A DNA stretch of 64,000 bases, from NCBI RefSeq assembly GCF_014656055.1, contig NZ_BNBR01000001.1, positions 744,001 to 808,000 on the forward strand, in the 5' to 3' direction. This stretch comes from Streptomyces griseosporeus (GTDB taxonomy: Bacteria > Actinomycetota > Actinomycetes > Streptomycetales > Streptomycetaceae). Made by a program: the position numbers and the translations under genes. Under the pieces are notes generated by a model that was not told the DNA's origin, did no database searches, and worked only from the letters and a program-made list of their open reading frames with translations. Below, piece by piece: positions 8,756 to 17,872 of this stretch (within the stretch, counting starts at the first letter, position 1; each line of letters begins with the position of its first letter).

Positions 8756-9019
8756 ATGGAGATTTCAGGCGTCATCAGCGCAATTGTTATCGGCATTGTG
8801 ATCGGTGTGCTGGGCCGGCTCGTCGTCCCGGGCCGCCAGCGCATCGGCATCCTGTGGACCATCGTCATCGGTATCGTCGCCGCCCTCATCGGCTCGGCGA
8901 TCGCCGCCGGCCTGGACGTGTCCGACACCAAGGGTGTGGACTGGGTCGAGTGGCTCATCCAGATCGCCCTGGCGGCCCTCGGGGTGAGCGCGCTCAGCAG
9001 GGTGAAGCTCCGGCACTGA
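8756..9019 (+). CDS. GlsB/YeaQ/YmgE-family stress membrane protein
   Basis: The 87-aa protein has three hydrophobic segments: ISAIVIGIVIGVLGRLVVPG, IGILWTIVIGIVAALIGSAIAAGL and WLIQIALAALGVSAL. The pattern GxLxRxxxPG between helices 1 and 2 is the family signature (transglycosylase-associated protein). Members are small inner-membrane proteins of the general stress response, and the exact role is unknown. It is followed at once by a strong terminator, so it is probably monocistronic. Confidence 0.9.
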   Translation: MEISGVISAIVIGIVIGVLGRLVVPGRQRIGILWTIVIGIVAALIGSAIAAGLDVSDTKGVDWVEWLIQIALAALGVSALSRVKLRH

Positions 9020-9030
9020 CCGGCGGCAGC

Positions 9031-9063
9031 GGCCCGTGGCGGGGTCCCCGCCACGGGCCTTTT
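9031..9063 (+). terminator. Rho-independent terminator after the GlsB-like gene
   Basis: A perfect 14-bp inverted repeat (GGCCCGTGGCGGGG / CCCCGCCACGGGCC) with a 1-nt centre is followed by TTTT. It lies 12 nt after the stop codon. Confidence 0.9.
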
Positions 9064-9093
9064 CCTGTGGGCGCGACCCTCGCGGCCGGCCGG

Positions 9094-9546
9094 TCAGTCC
9101 GTCAGCCCGGCCGCGAGGGTCGCGCCCAGTTCCCAGCAGGCCTCGGTGTCGGCCTTGGCGGGCTCCCCCGTCACGGTCACCGGGTCGGCGGCGCGCCGCC
9201 AGCCCAGGCCGGTGGTGATGGCCTCGATGCCGCGGACTGCGCCGGTGACGTCGTTGCCGCCGTGCACCCAGAACCCGAAGGGCCGGCCGCGGGTGCTGTC
9301 CAGGCACGGGTAGTACACCTGGTCGAAGAAGTGCTTGAGGGCGCCGGACATGTAGCCGAGGTTCGCCGGGGTGCCCAGCAGGTAGCCGTCGGCGGCGAGC
9401 ACGTCGGACGCGGTCGCGGCGAGCGCCGCCCGCCGGACGACCCGGACCCCTTCGATCTCGGGGTCGCTCGCGCCGGAGACGACGGCTTCGAACAGCGCCT
9501 GGCAGTTCGGCGACGGGGTGTGATGCACGATCAGCAAGGTGGCCAC
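9094..9546 (-). CDS. Flavodoxin-like NAD(P)H-dependent reductase
   Basis: The 150-aa product starts MATLLIVHHTPSPNCQAL, an FMN phosphate-binding loop. It continues YLLGTPANLGYMSGALKHFFDQVYYP and FWVHGGNDVTGA, the standard flavodoxin/NADPH-dependent FMN reductase pattern. The protein is short and probably a cytosolic quinone or flavin reductase. It is convergent with the GlsB gene terminator and stands alone. Confidence 0.87.
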   Translation of the reverse strand: MATLLIVHHTPSPNCQALFEAVVSGASDPEIEGVRVVRRAALAATASDVLAADGYLLGTPANLGYMSGALKHFFDQVYYPCLDSTRGRPFGFWVHGGNDVTGAVRGIEAITTGLGWRRAADPVTVTGEPAKADTEACWELGATLAAGLTD

Positions 9547-9632
9547 GGGCCCCCACCCTGCCGGTCGGGGCCCGCCGCCCGCAACCGGGGCCGCCGCCGC
9601 ATGCCCGGGGTGCGCCGGGGTACTCCGGGCGC

Positions 9633-10085
9633 ATGTCCGGCATCGAACTCCGCAGCAGCGCCTTCAGCGACCACGCCCTGGTCCCGCGCCGGTACGCGCT
9701 GGAGGGCGAGAACGACTCCCCTCCGCTGACCTGGTCGGGCGTACCGGACGACACCGCCGAGCTGGTCCTGCTGTGCGAGGACCCCGACGCCCCGTCGGGC
9801 ACCTTCGTGCACTGGATCGTCGTGGGCATCGACCCGCGCAGCGACGGTACGGACACCGGCGAGAGCCCGCGGGGCGGCACCGAACTCGTCAACGGCTACG
9901 GCCGCCGCGGCTGGGGCGGCCCCCACCCGCCGCCCGGCGACGAGGCCCACCGCTACTTCTTCCGCCTGTACGCCCTCTCCGAGCCGTGCGTCCTGCCCGA
10001 CGCGCCCAGCGCCGACCAGGTGCACGACGCCGTGGAGAAACAGCAGCTGGCGAGCGGCACGCTGGTCGGCCTGTACCAGCGCTGA
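9633..10085 (+). CDS. YbhB/YbcL-family PEBP-like protein
   Basis: The 150-aa protein has the phosphatidylethanolamine-binding protein core: PPLTWSGVPDDTAELVLLCEDPDAP with FVHWIVVGID, then YGRRGWGGPHPPPG with HRYFFRLYAL. The DPDAP and GPxPP-H motifs line the anion-binding pocket. Bacterial members have no settled function. The gene is divergent from the flavodoxin-like gene and convergent with the phosphoribosyltransferase. Confidence 0.92.
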   Translation: MSGIELRSSAFSDHALVPRRYALEGENDSPPLTWSGVPDDTAELVLLCEDPDAPSGTFVHWIVVGIDPRSDGTDTGESPRGGTELVNGYGRRGWGGPHPPPGDEAHRYFFRLYALSEPCVLPDAPSADQVHDAVEKQQLASGTLVGLYQR

Positions 10086-10099
10086 GCCCACCCGGCGCC

Positions 10100-10756
10100 T
10101 CAGCCGGCGTCCGCCGGGGCGGCGCGCAGGGCCCGCAGCACGTCGTCGTCCGACAGCTGGTCGAAGTCGTCGTACCAGAGCCCGACGGCCCGGAAGTCGC
10201 TCGGCTGGGCGAGGCAGACCAGTACGTCCACCTCGGGGCTCAGCAGCCGGGCCGCCTGGGGCGAGGACACGGGCACGGCCAGGACGACCCGCTCGGGCGC
10301 ACCACGGCGCACGGCGCGCAGCGCGGCGCGGGCCGTCGCGCCCGTGGCGAGGCCGTCGTCGACGACCACGGCGGTACGGCCGGACAGGTCCGCGGCCGGC
10401 CTGCCCTGCCGGTACAGCCGCTCGCGCCGCTTCAGCTCGGCCCGCTCCCGCTCCACGACCGGCGCCAGCTCGGCCTCGGTGAGCCCGAGCCGGGCCAGGC
10501 TCTCCCGGTCGAACAGCGGGGGCCCGTCCCCCGCGAGCGCCCCGACGCCCAGCTCGGGCTGGAAGGGGGCGCCGATCTTGCGGGCGACCAGCACGTCGAG
10601 CGGCGCGTCCAGGGCGCGGGCCACCTCCAGCGCGACGGTGACGCCGCCGCGGGGCAGGGCGAGGACCACCGGGCGGGGCAGCTCGTCCTTCTCCCGCAGG
10701 AGGCGCAGTCGCGCCGCCAGCTCACGCCCGGCCTCCTCACGGTCCCGGAACCGCAT
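10100..10756 (-). CDS. Type I phosphoribosyltransferase-family protein
   Basis: The 218-aa protein carries the PRPP-binding motif TAVVVDDGLATGATA near residue 130 and an N-terminal LPRGGVTVALEVARAL flexible-loop region. It begins at the ATG at 10756, inside the last codons of the upstream alpha/beta hydrolase gene (20-bp overlap). These two domains also occur fused or paired in other bacteria, so the products probably work together, but the reaction is not known. This is not a recognisable purine or pyrimidine salvage enzyme. Confidence 0.88.
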   Translation of the reverse strand: MRFRDREEAGRELAARLRLLREKDELPRPVVLALPRGGVTVALEVARALDAPLDVLVARKIGAPFQPELGVGALAGDGPPLFDRESLARLGLTEAELAPVVERERAELKRRERLYRQGRPAADLSGRTAVVVDDGLATGATARAALRAVRRGAPERVVLAVPVSSPQAARLLSPEVDVLVCLAQPSDFRAVGLWYDDFDQLSDDDVLRALRAAPADAG

Positions 10757-11465
10757 GGCGCGGCCCTCCTTCCCCACCGCCCCCCTCCGACTCGTCCGAA
10801 CGCTCCCCGGGTACCCCCGCCCCCGCCAGGCGGCCCAGGCACCAGTCGCGGGTCGTCTCCGCGACCTGCTCCAGCGTGCCGGGTTCCTCGAAGAGGTGGC
10901 TCGCTCCGGGGATGACGCGCAGTGTGTGCGGGGCGCGCAGGGCGCGTGCCGCTGCCTTGTTGAGCCGCAGCACCTCCGGGTCGTGGCCACCGACCAGCAG
11001 CAGGACCGGGGCGGCGACCCGGGGCAGGGCGTCGCCGGCCAGGTCGGGCCGTCCACCGCGCGAGACCACGGTCAGCACGCCGTCGGGGTGCTCGGCCGCC
11101 GCGACCAGGGCCGCCGCCGCGCCCGTGCTGGCGCCGAACAGCGCCACGGGCAGGCCGCGGGTGCCGGGGGTGTCCCGCAGCCAGGCCAGGGCGCCGGCCA
11201 GCCGCCGGCCGAGCAGGCCGATGTCGAAGCGGTGCTCGGCGGTGCGCCGGTCCCGGCGCTCCTCCGCCTCCGTGAGCAGGTCGATCAGCAGGGTGCCGAG
11301 GCCGCCGGCGCGCAGCCGCCCGGCCACCATCCGGTTGCGAGGGCTGTGCCGGGAGCTGCCGCTGCCGTGCGCGAACAGCACCACCGCCCCGGCGCCCTCC
11401 GGCAGGTCCAGGTCACCGGTGAGGACCGCGTCCCCGGCGGGCACCTGAACCGTTCGGGAGATCAT
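10737..11465 (-). CDS. Dienelactone-hydrolase-like alpha/beta hydrolase
   Basis: The 242-aa product has the alpha/beta hydrolase pattern: the oxyanion region LFAHGSGSSRHSPRN, the nucleophile elbow GASTGA (Ser), VLLLVGGHDPEV for the acid and IPGASHLFEE for the histidine. It is the first gene of a two-gene operon and overlaps the phosphoribosyltransferase by 20 bp. The C-terminal 20 residues are Gly/Glu-rich and probably disordered. The substrate is unknown. Confidence 0.88.
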   Translation of the reverse strand: MISRTVQVPAGDAVLTGDLDLPEGAGAVVLFAHGSGSSRHSPRNRMVAGRLRAGGLGTLLIDLLTEAEERRDRRTAEHRFDIGLLGRRLAGALAWLRDTPGTRGLPVALFGASTGAAAALVAAAEHPDGVLTVVSRGGRPDLAGDALPRVAAPVLLLVGGHDPEVLRLNKAAARALRAPHTLRVIPGASHLFEEPGTLEQVAETTRDWCLGRLAGAGVPGERSDESEGGGGEGGPRHAVPGP

Positions 11466-11916
11466 GGCGCTCTCCTCTCCGCAGCCCTCCGGTACCCTCC
11501 GCTCCCCCGCCTACACCCGGGTTCCACATGTTCGAAAATGCCCTTCCGGGCGTTCTTTTCCCGGTCGGAACGCGCCCCTTCCCGGATACGGAATGCGCCC
11601 CCTTTCTTACGGGGTATTCCGCGCCGTTCCCCCGCATTTCCAGCGCACATCTCGCTCAGGCGCAGTGCGTTTTCGGCCGTGTGACACCGTGCGCTCCCCG
11701 TTGGCCTGAAGGGGCCCCTCGGCGCTCTGCCCGGGCGGCGTATGTCCCGTTACCCTGAATTCGGACGCCTGTCGAGCGGGAAGCTCCGGGGGGTGAGGCG
11801 TTGACCGGTGACACGGATACGGACGTGCGCATTGACGCCTGTGGGGCACATGAGGCGCGCGATTACGGCATGATGGGCGCCTCGCAGCCGACACAAGGGC
11901 GAACGGAGCGCCGGCC
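11466..11916. other. 451-bp intergenic region with lower-GC hairpin patch
   Basis: No convincing gene is present. Bases 11520-11660 are clearly less GC-rich than their surroundings. They hold an imperfect direct repeat (CGGAACGCGCCCCTT at 11566, CGGAATGCGCCCCCTT at 11589) and two hairpins. One is AATGCCC-TTCC-GGGCGTT at 11537-11554 followed by CTTTT. The other pairs CGGAAT (11589-11594) with ATTCCG (11616-11621) plus CCCC/GGGG. The region separates divergent genes and could contain promoters, an attenuator or a small RNA. Confidence 0.4.
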
Positions 11917-13302
11917 TTGGGACTGAACCTGCTGCGCGGCAGCACCCGGCGGGGCCTGCCGCGGGTCGTGCTCGGTGCCTGCGCGGCGCTCTGCCTGGGC
12001 CTGGTCGCGGGCGCGGTGTGGCGCCCGGACACCTTCGTCGGCAATCCCCTGTACGGCTACCTCGCCCTGCTGCTGCTGTCGATCGGCCTGTACGGCAGCA
12101 CGCACGACATCGACCTGTCGGAGGCCCGGGGGTCCTTACGGGTCGTGCTGGTCGCCGTCACCGCCGGAGTGGTGCTGAAGGCGGCGCTGATCGGCGCGGT
12201 GATGGTGCTGGCCTTCCACCGGACCGAGTACCTGGTGCTGGGCATCGCCGTCGCGCAGATCGACCCGCTGTCGGTCGCGGCGATGCAGGACGACGAGCGG
12301 GTCTCGCCGCGCGCCAAGGCCATCCTGTCGATCTGGGCCTCCTTCGACGACCCGATGACGGTCCTGCTCACCGTGTACGTGTCCGCCCTCGCGATCCGGC
12401 TCGGCCCGGACGGCGACAGCACCGGGTCGCTGGGTGCGGACACCGCGGACGTCTTCGGCAACCTCCTGCTGAATCTGCTGCTGTTCGCCGCGGTGCTGGC
12501 GGTGTGGACGCTGATCCGGCTGGGATGGCTGCTCCGCCGGCGCCGGGCCCGCACGGCCGGCGCGGGGCCGGCACCCGCCGCGCCGCGCTCCTTCGACGTG
12601 TGGGCGCTCCTGCTGGTCGTGGCGCTCGTCGCGGTGGCCGCGTCCACGACGCTGGTCCTCGCCGTGGCGCTCGCCGGACTGGTGGTGCACGTCGGCCGGT
12701 TCGCGCCCGTCCTGGACGGCGCGGTGATGCTGGCGTTCCTCGCCGCGTCGGCGCTGCTGGGCGCGGTGCTGTCCGGCCGTGTCGACCTGTACCAGGGCAT
12801 GCTGCTCGGCGCGAGCGCGTTCGCCGCCCAGTTCCTGGTGACCCTGCTCATCGGCCGGCTGCTGGTCCGGCCCCGGCTCAGCCGGGCCGACCGCGCGCAC
12901 CTGGGCCTCGGCCAGCAGAACGGCATCACGGCGATCCTGCTGGCGCTCTCCCTGGAGTCGACGTTTCGCGGCACGGTGGCCGTCGTCGGACCGGCCATCG
13001 TGACGGTCAACCTGCTGCACTACGCGTTCCGTTGGGCCCGCGCCGGCACCTGGAGCTGGGCGGCGCTGCGCCACCGGCTGCCGGTCCGGACCCGGCACGC
13101 CCCCGCGGCCCGGCCCCTGCACGCCACCACCGCACGGACCAGGCACGCCACCGCGGCCCGGACGCGGCACGCCGCGGCGGCGCCGCCCCGCGGGCGCGGC
13201 GCTCCCCCGCCGCCGCGCACCGGCCCGGCGCCCAAGGCGTCCGGCCCGGATCCCGGGTCCGCCGGGATGAGTACGCCGTCGCCTGAACGGGGATCGCCCT
13301 AG
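11917..13302 (+). CDS. Cation:proton antiporter, CPA1-like
   Basis: The 461-aa product has about 11 hydrophobic helices. The conserved antiporter motifs are AQIDPLSVAAMQD and WASFDDPMTVLL, whose aspartates would form the ion-translocation site. A GLGQQNGITAILLALSLE helix follows. The start is TTG at 11917 with GGAG about 9 nt upstream. Residues from about 390 onward form a cytoplasmic tail rich in Arg, Ala, His and Pro with repeated ARTRHATA units. Na+ or K+ specificity cannot be told. A long, hairpin-bearing region lies upstream. Confidence 0.87.
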   Translation: MGLNLLRGSTRRGLPRVVLGACAALCLGLVAGAVWRPDTFVGNPLYGYLALLLLSIGLYGSTHDIDLSEARGSLRVVLVAVTAGVVLKAALIGAVMVLAFHRTEYLVLGIAVAQIDPLSVAAMQDDERVSPRAKAILSIWASFDDPMTVLLTVYVSALAIRLGPDGDSTGSLGADTADVFGNLLLNLLLFAAVLAVWTLIRLGWLLRRRRARTAGAGPAPAAPRSFDVWALLLVVALVAVAASTTLVLAVALAGLVVHVGRFAPVLDGAVMLAFLAASALLGAVLSGRVDLYQGMLLGASAFAAQFLVTLLIGRLLVRPRLSRADRAHLGLGQQNGITAILLALSLESTFRGTVAVVGPAIVTVNLLHYAFRWARAGTWSWAALRHRLPVRTRHAPAARPLHATTARTRHATAARTRHAAAAPPRGRGAPPPPRTGPAPKASGPDPGSAGMSTPSPERGSP

Positions 13303-13497
13303 GGGGGATTCCCCACGGGCCCGCCCGTCCCCCGGACCGGCGCACCGACCTGATCCGATCCAGCGTCAACAGCCGTACCTGACACGGAGGTTCGTCCTCG
13401 GGGGGAAACGTGGCACAGCATCGCAGACACCGCCTTCAGGACCGGGCCGCCCCCGCGGACAGGCCGCCCGGAGCACGAGTACGGGGGGACACGTACC

Positions 13498-14586
13498 ATG
13501 CCGCACACCAGTTGCAGCCTGTTCGGAACGCCTCCCGAAGACGGCGTCGCCCCCTGGCCGACGTATGTGCCGCTCGCGCCGTGGTTCATCCACGGGCACG
13601 AGACGCTGTGGGTGGACATCGACTCCACACCCGAGGCGCTGAAGACCTTCCGGGAGAGGCTGAGGCCCATGGCCCACGGGATCCGGCCGGGCAGTGAGGG
13701 GCACGGGCACCTGGTCGTGGTGAGCGGGCTGTCCGGCACCGGCAAGAGCAGCCTGCTGCACCGCTGCGTCCACGAACTCGTGCAGCTGCTCGACGCCGCG
13801 GCCGGCGGCAAGCAGGACGACGACGGCCCGGACGGCGAGCGCAGACCGCTGTGGAGCCGCCGCGCCCCCGCCCGGTCGACGTACATCGTCGGACTCGACG
13901 GCAGCGGCAACGAGGGGCACGGCATCGGCTCGCCGCCCGGCAGGACGCCCCTCGTGCCGCAGTTCGACATGGTGATCGACCGCGTCCTGCGGGTGGTCGC
14001 CGCCGAACTCGGCAAGGACCCCGACTTCGTCTCCGCGCTCGCCGACCCGTTCCTGACGTGGCGGGCCCTGACGGACATCCTGGAGGCCCTGGACCGCCGG
14101 CTCGTCGTCATCGTGCCGCACATCCCGTGGAACGACGCCGACCTCAGCCGCCGGTTCCTGCGCTTCTGCCACGACCGCTCCAGCCGCGGCGTCGTCTTCT
14201 TCGTGGAGACCACCCACACCGGCGTCGAGGGCGACCTGGCGTTCTTCACGGAACGGGAACGCAAGAGCATCACCCATATCCAGACCCGGCAGCTGCGGGC
14301 CGACGACTGGGCGAAGTACCTGGAGCTGTGGATGGCGCTGCCGGACGTGCCCGATCCGACCATCGCCATCGACGAGGACGTGCTGGAGTACCGGCCCGAC
14401 GACTGGGCCCTGGCCAGCATCTCCACCCTCCAGGACTGTCTGCGCCGGCTCGTCGAGGAGGCCCTGCGGCACAACGCGGGCCATCTGCGCCGCCACCACG
14501 TGGCCACCTGGTTCGAGGCGAACCGGCCGACCCCGGACCACTACATGCGGAACCCGGGCGCCCCGCGGAGAGGACCGACGCGATGA
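13498..14586 (+). CDS. P-loop ATPase, first gene of an ATPase pair
   Basis: The 362-aa protein has Walker A SGLSGTGKSSLLHR (K83). A hydrophobic beta strand, RRLVVIVPHIPWND, sits where Walker B would be but lacks the usual Asp-Asp/Glu end. No other domain is recognisable. The stop overlaps the start of the next, larger ATPase gene by 4 bp. The pair runs toward the fxs genes and is the left edge of that cluster. It may load or regulate its partner ATPase, in the manner of STAND/AAA sensor pairs. The upstream 195 bp hold no other gene. Confidence 0.7.
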   Translation: MPHTSCSLFGTPPEDGVAPWPTYVPLAPWFIHGHETLWVDIDSTPEALKTFRERLRPMAHGIRPGSEGHGHLVVVSGLSGTGKSSLLHRCVHELVQLLDAAAGGKQDDDGPDGERRPLWSRRAPARSTYIVGLDGSGNEGHGIGSPPGRTPLVPQFDMVIDRVLRVVAAELGKDPDFVSALADPFLTWRALTDILEALDRRLVVIVPHIPWNDADLSRRFLRFCHDRSSRGVVFFVETTHTGVEGDLAFFTERERKSITHIQTRQLRADDWAKYLELWMALPDVPDPTIAIDEDVLEYRPDDWALASISTLQDCLRRLVEEALRHNAGHLRRHHVATWFEANRPTPDHYMRNPGAPRRGPTR

Positions 14587-16871
14587 GCACCGCACCCCTC
14601 CCGTTCTCCGAGGAGAACCCCTTCCGGGACAGCACCAGCGTCCAGCTGGAGGGATTCGGCGACACCACCCAGGTCGGCGCCGGACCACCACGCCGCCGGA
14701 TCAACGTGCCGGGTCGGACCAGCGCCTGGTTCATGAGCCACGTGGAGCGCTATCTGCGCCACGACGGTCCGCGCGAGACCCGGGGCCGCGCGCTCGCCCT
14801 GGTCGGCGAGTTCGGGCTGGGCAAGAGCCATCTCGCCGAGCGGGCCACCGCGTTCCTCAGGAAGCAGACACCCGCACCGCCGGTGTGGGTGATCGGCCAG
14901 CCGTCCCTCGACATGGACGCGGTGTTCCGGTACCGGCTGATGAGCCCGCGCGACGACTACGACGCCTTCGTCGACTTCGAGCAGGCGATCACCGACTACT
15001 ACGCCGACGTCACCGCCCAGCTGCTGGAGGCCGACGACAGCGGCCGGCTCGGGCCCGCCCGGGAGGAGTTCCTGCGCGGCCTGCGCGAGCGCCGCCTGGA
15101 CCCGGAGAAGATCGCCCAGGCCTTCGACGTCGACGAGGAGCGCATCCACCGCCATCTGCGCCGGCACCTGCGGGGCGTCACCGACCACCGGGCCTTCGCC
15201 ACCGCGCTGGCGCTGCTCGTCAACGACCCCTACCAGAACGAGGTGATGACCTGGCTGTCCGGCGGTGAGCCCTCGCCGTTCCTGAGGGAGCGCGGCGTGA
15301 ACGCGCCGATCCAGGGCATCCAGGGCGTCTTCGACGCGCTGTCGGTGTTCAGCCTCGTCTACGGGCAGAGCGGCCGGCCGTACGCGCTGGTCCTCGACGA
15401 GCTGGACAAGACCACCCAGTGGCCGGCGCGGGAACGGGCCCTGTTCCACGACGCGTTCGAGATGCTGGTCCAGCGGTACGTCAACCAGGGCGGCCTGCTG
15501 GTGTTCTGCGTGCGCCCGGAGCTGTGGGGCGCGCTGCCGCTGTCCCTGCACGAACGGGTGCTGCCGCTGTGGCTGGACAGCTGGGAGCGCCCGGAGACGC
15601 AGAAGCTGATATCCCGTCACATCCACCGGGAGGCGGGACCGGAGCCGGACGGGGATCCGTACGCGCCGTTCACCGACGAGGCCGTGGACGAGATCGTGCT
15701 CCAGTCCGACGGGGTGCCGCGGCGGATCCTGCGGATCTGTTCGGGCGCGTGGAACGAGGCCGCCGCGGGCGGCGGTCGGCCCGCGGAGATCGGCGTGGAC
15801 GCCGTGCACGGGGCGCTGCGCGCCGCCCACCGGAAGCGGCCGATGGCCGAGGTCGCGCACCGCCTGGAGCATGTGCTGGCCCGCCGGCAGTGGTGGCACC
15901 ACATGGCGCCGACCCCGCTGACGGACCCGCCCCGGCCGCCCGGCGCGGGCGAGCCGCGCTGGATTCAGGTGACCCGCAACGCGTGGATAGCGCTGCTGCC
16001 GGTGCCGTCGGTGCTCACCCGTGCCGACGTGGGGGCGGTGGGGTCGTTCGCGGCCCGGGTGCGGGACGTGCTGGGGGCGGGCGACTCCGAGGTGCTCGTC
16101 GTCGTCAACGGCCACGCCTGCCGCCGGCGCCGCAACGAGATCGCCGAGGTGACCGGCGTGGTGCCACTGGTCTTCGACGACCCCCGGTTCGAGGCGATGC
16201 TGCTGGACAGCATCACCAGCCTCATCGAGCGGCTGCGCGCCAACCAGCGCGACACCGTCCTGACCCGGATCTGGCACCGGCTGGACGGCATCACCACCCA
16301 GCAGGACACGGTGCTGGGCCGGCTCGACACCCTGGTCCGCGCGGTCGAGCACCCGCGGCTGCCGACGGCGCTGCCGTTGCCCGAGGAGGCCGCGCAGCGG
16401 GTGCCGGCGCCGGTGCGGGAGCCGTTCCGGCGCGCTCAGGAGGTTCTGGACCGGCTGCTGGAGTCCGGGGTCGGGCAGCGGCCTCGGCTCGGTGCCGCCG
16501 CCTCCGGTGACGGGGTCGGGCCGCCGCTGCCGCGCCGGGCGACCACCGACCCGCAGGAGTTGCAGTCGATGGGCGCGCTGGTGCACGCCAGGCGCCTGCT
16601 GGAGGCCTTCCGGGAGGCCGTCACCCACTGGTGGGAGGGCGGCACCGGGCCCGCCCGGCGCACCGCGGACGAACTGTTCGCGGTCTGCCGCAGCTTCGAG
16701 ATCTCGGTCGAGGTGCTGCCCCGCATCCAGGTCCCCGAGGGCGAGGCGGTCCTCGCGCCGGGGCCGGGCGGGCGGGCCGCGGGCAGCGTGGAGGCGCTGC
16801 TGACCGACCTCGCCGACGAGGTGCTGCACCTGCTGCGCGCGGAGATCAGCGGCGGCGCAGATCGCGGATGA
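14583..16871 (+). CDS. Large AAA-type ATPase, second gene of the pair
   Basis: The 762-aa product carries Walker A VGEFGLGKSHLAE (K81) and Walker B ALVLDELDKTT near residue 272. A VFCVRPELWG sensor-like strand and a winged-helix-like region (LRICSGAWNEAA) follow. Residues after about 450 contain an ITRNAWIALLPVPS-type segment and a helical C-terminal third with no known domain. It is translationally coupled (ATGA) to the smaller ATPase. Its 3' end overlaps by 26 bp the end of a convergent gene of the fxs side. The architecture suggests an oligomeric NTPase sensor, and the substrate is unknown. Confidence 0.75.
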   Translation: MSTAPLPFSEENPFRDSTSVQLEGFGDTTQVGAGPPRRRINVPGRTSAWFMSHVERYLRHDGPRETRGRALALVGEFGLGKSHLAERATAFLRKQTPAPPVWVIGQPSLDMDAVFRYRLMSPRDDYDAFVDFEQAITDYYADVTAQLLEADDSGRLGPAREEFLRGLRERRLDPEKIAQAFDVDEERIHRHLRRHLRGVTDHRAFATALALLVNDPYQNEVMTWLSGGEPSPFLRERGVNAPIQGIQGVFDALSVFSLVYGQSGRPYALVLDELDKTTQWPARERALFHDAFEMLVQRYVNQGGLLVFCVRPELWGALPLSLHERVLPLWLDSWERPETQKLISRHIHREAGPEPDGDPYAPFTDEAVDEIVLQSDGVPRRILRICSGAWNEAAAGGGRPAEIGVDAVHGALRAAHRKRPMAEVAHRLEHVLARRQWWHHMAPTPLTDPPRPPGAGEPRWIQVTRNAWIALLPVPSVLTRADVGAVGSFAARVRDVLGAGDSEVLVVVNGHACRRRRNEIAEVTGVVPLVFDDPRFEAMLLDSITSLIERLRANQRDTVLTRIWHRLDGITTQQDTVLGRLDTLVRAVEHPRLPTALPLPEEAAQRVPAPVREPFRRAQEVLDRLLESGVGQRPRLGAAASGDGVGPPLPRRATTDPQELQSMGALVHARRLLEAFREAVTHWWEGGTGPARRTADELFAVCRSFEISVEVLPRIQVPEGEAVLAPGPGGRAAGSVEALLTDLADEVLHLLRAEISGGADRG

Positions 16872-17820
16872 GGTCGCCGAGCCGCTCCTCGGCGACCGCC
16901 ACCTGCTTCTGCCGCACGGTGACCCCGACGACGAAGGCACCGGCGGCGGCATCCAGCCAGTGCAGGTAGACCGCGCCCTGCTGCACGTCCAGTACGAGGC
17001 GTTCGACGGGTTCGGTGGTGAGGGGCTCCAGGATCTGCGCGAGGTCGGCCAGGGACGCCTGCAGCCGGAAGACGAGGTCGCGGTACATCGCCCGGCGGTT
17101 CTGCGCGGGTACGGCGACCAGGGCCTCGCTGAGTTCGGCGTGCTCGAAGCAGTCCCCGGCGCAGACCGGCGTCCCGTCGCGGTAGTAGGCCGCGTAGTGC
17201 AGGTCGTACGGGTTGAGGTGGCGCGGCCAGATGCCGCGCAGCCGGTTCTCGTCCTCCTGGTCGCGGGTGGTGGCCTGCAGGGTGAGCGGGATGTGGTCGG
17301 TGAGGGCGCGCTTGTGCTGGGCGGGGTCGCCGCCGGGGAACTCGGTGCCCAGGTCGAACAGGCGGGAGCGCAGGTCGGTGGCCATGTCGTTCATGACGGT
17401 GTCCATCGCGTCGCAGTCCGGGCCGCTCGTGGCCATGCCGACGACGTACTGGCCGTCGCGCAGCCGGGAGTACTGCATGCCGCCGGAGCGGGTGACCACC
17501 AGTACCCGCATCAGCTCGCCGGTGCGCAACTGCCGCATGGTGGCGTCCGTTTCGAGGACCCAGCGCACGAACCGCTGGGCGGGCCGCCCCTCGACCTCGA
17601 CCTCGTCGTCCCAGGGCAGCGCGCCGCGGAACGGCTCGGCCGCGGCGGCGCGGACGGCGAAGTCGACGGTGTTGTTGGTGAGATGGGTCAGGGACCGGAT
17701 GCCGGGGCAGCCCGCCGCGGTGTCCCGGCATGCCTCGATCAAGTAGTCGTAACCGCGGCCGGCATGCGGCGCGACCAGGGTCTTCAGACCGCCCCCCGCT
17801 GCGTCGGCGTCCCGCTTCAT
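16846..17820 (-). CDS. Conserved protein of unknown function at the fxs locus
   Basis: The 324-aa soluble protein is not recognised. It starts MKRDADAAGGGLKTLVAPHAGRG and contains QYSRLRDGQYVVGMATSGPDCDAMD, a cysteine/histidine patch VCAGDCFEHAELSE and a C-terminal helix that ends in basic residues. It lacks a signal peptide or membrane helices. It follows fxsT on the same strand after about 52 bp, so it is probably the last gene of the fxsA-fxsT operon. It runs convergently into the large ATPase gene with overlapping 3' ends. It could be an FxsC-like accessory factor, but I see no proof. Confidence 0.6.
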   Translation of the reverse strand: MKRDADAAGGGLKTLVAPHAGRGYDYLIEACRDTAAGCPGIRSLTHLTNNTVDFAVRAAAAEPFRGALPWDDEVEVEGRPAQRFVRWVLETDATMRQLRTGELMRVLVVTRSGGMQYSRLRDGQYVVGMATSGPDCDAMDTVMNDMATDLRSRLFDLGTEFPGGDPAQHKRALTDHIPLTLQATTRDQEDENRLRGIWPRHLNPYDLHYAAYYRDGTPVCAGDCFEHAELSEALVAVPAQNRRAMYRDLVFRLQASLADLAQILEPLTTEPVERLVLDVQQGAVYLHWLDAAAGAFVVGVTVRQKQVAVAEERLGDLIRDLRRR

Positions 17821-17872
17821 CTGCTTGCACGCTCCTTTCGGCCCGCGACGGACCGGTGCGCCACGGCCCGGT

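Noticed and set aside
13410..13697. A GTG frame with a good purine-rich site upstream of the first ATPase
   Set aside because: It overlaps the ATPase gene in another frame and gives only Arg-rich text, so it looks like a shadow.
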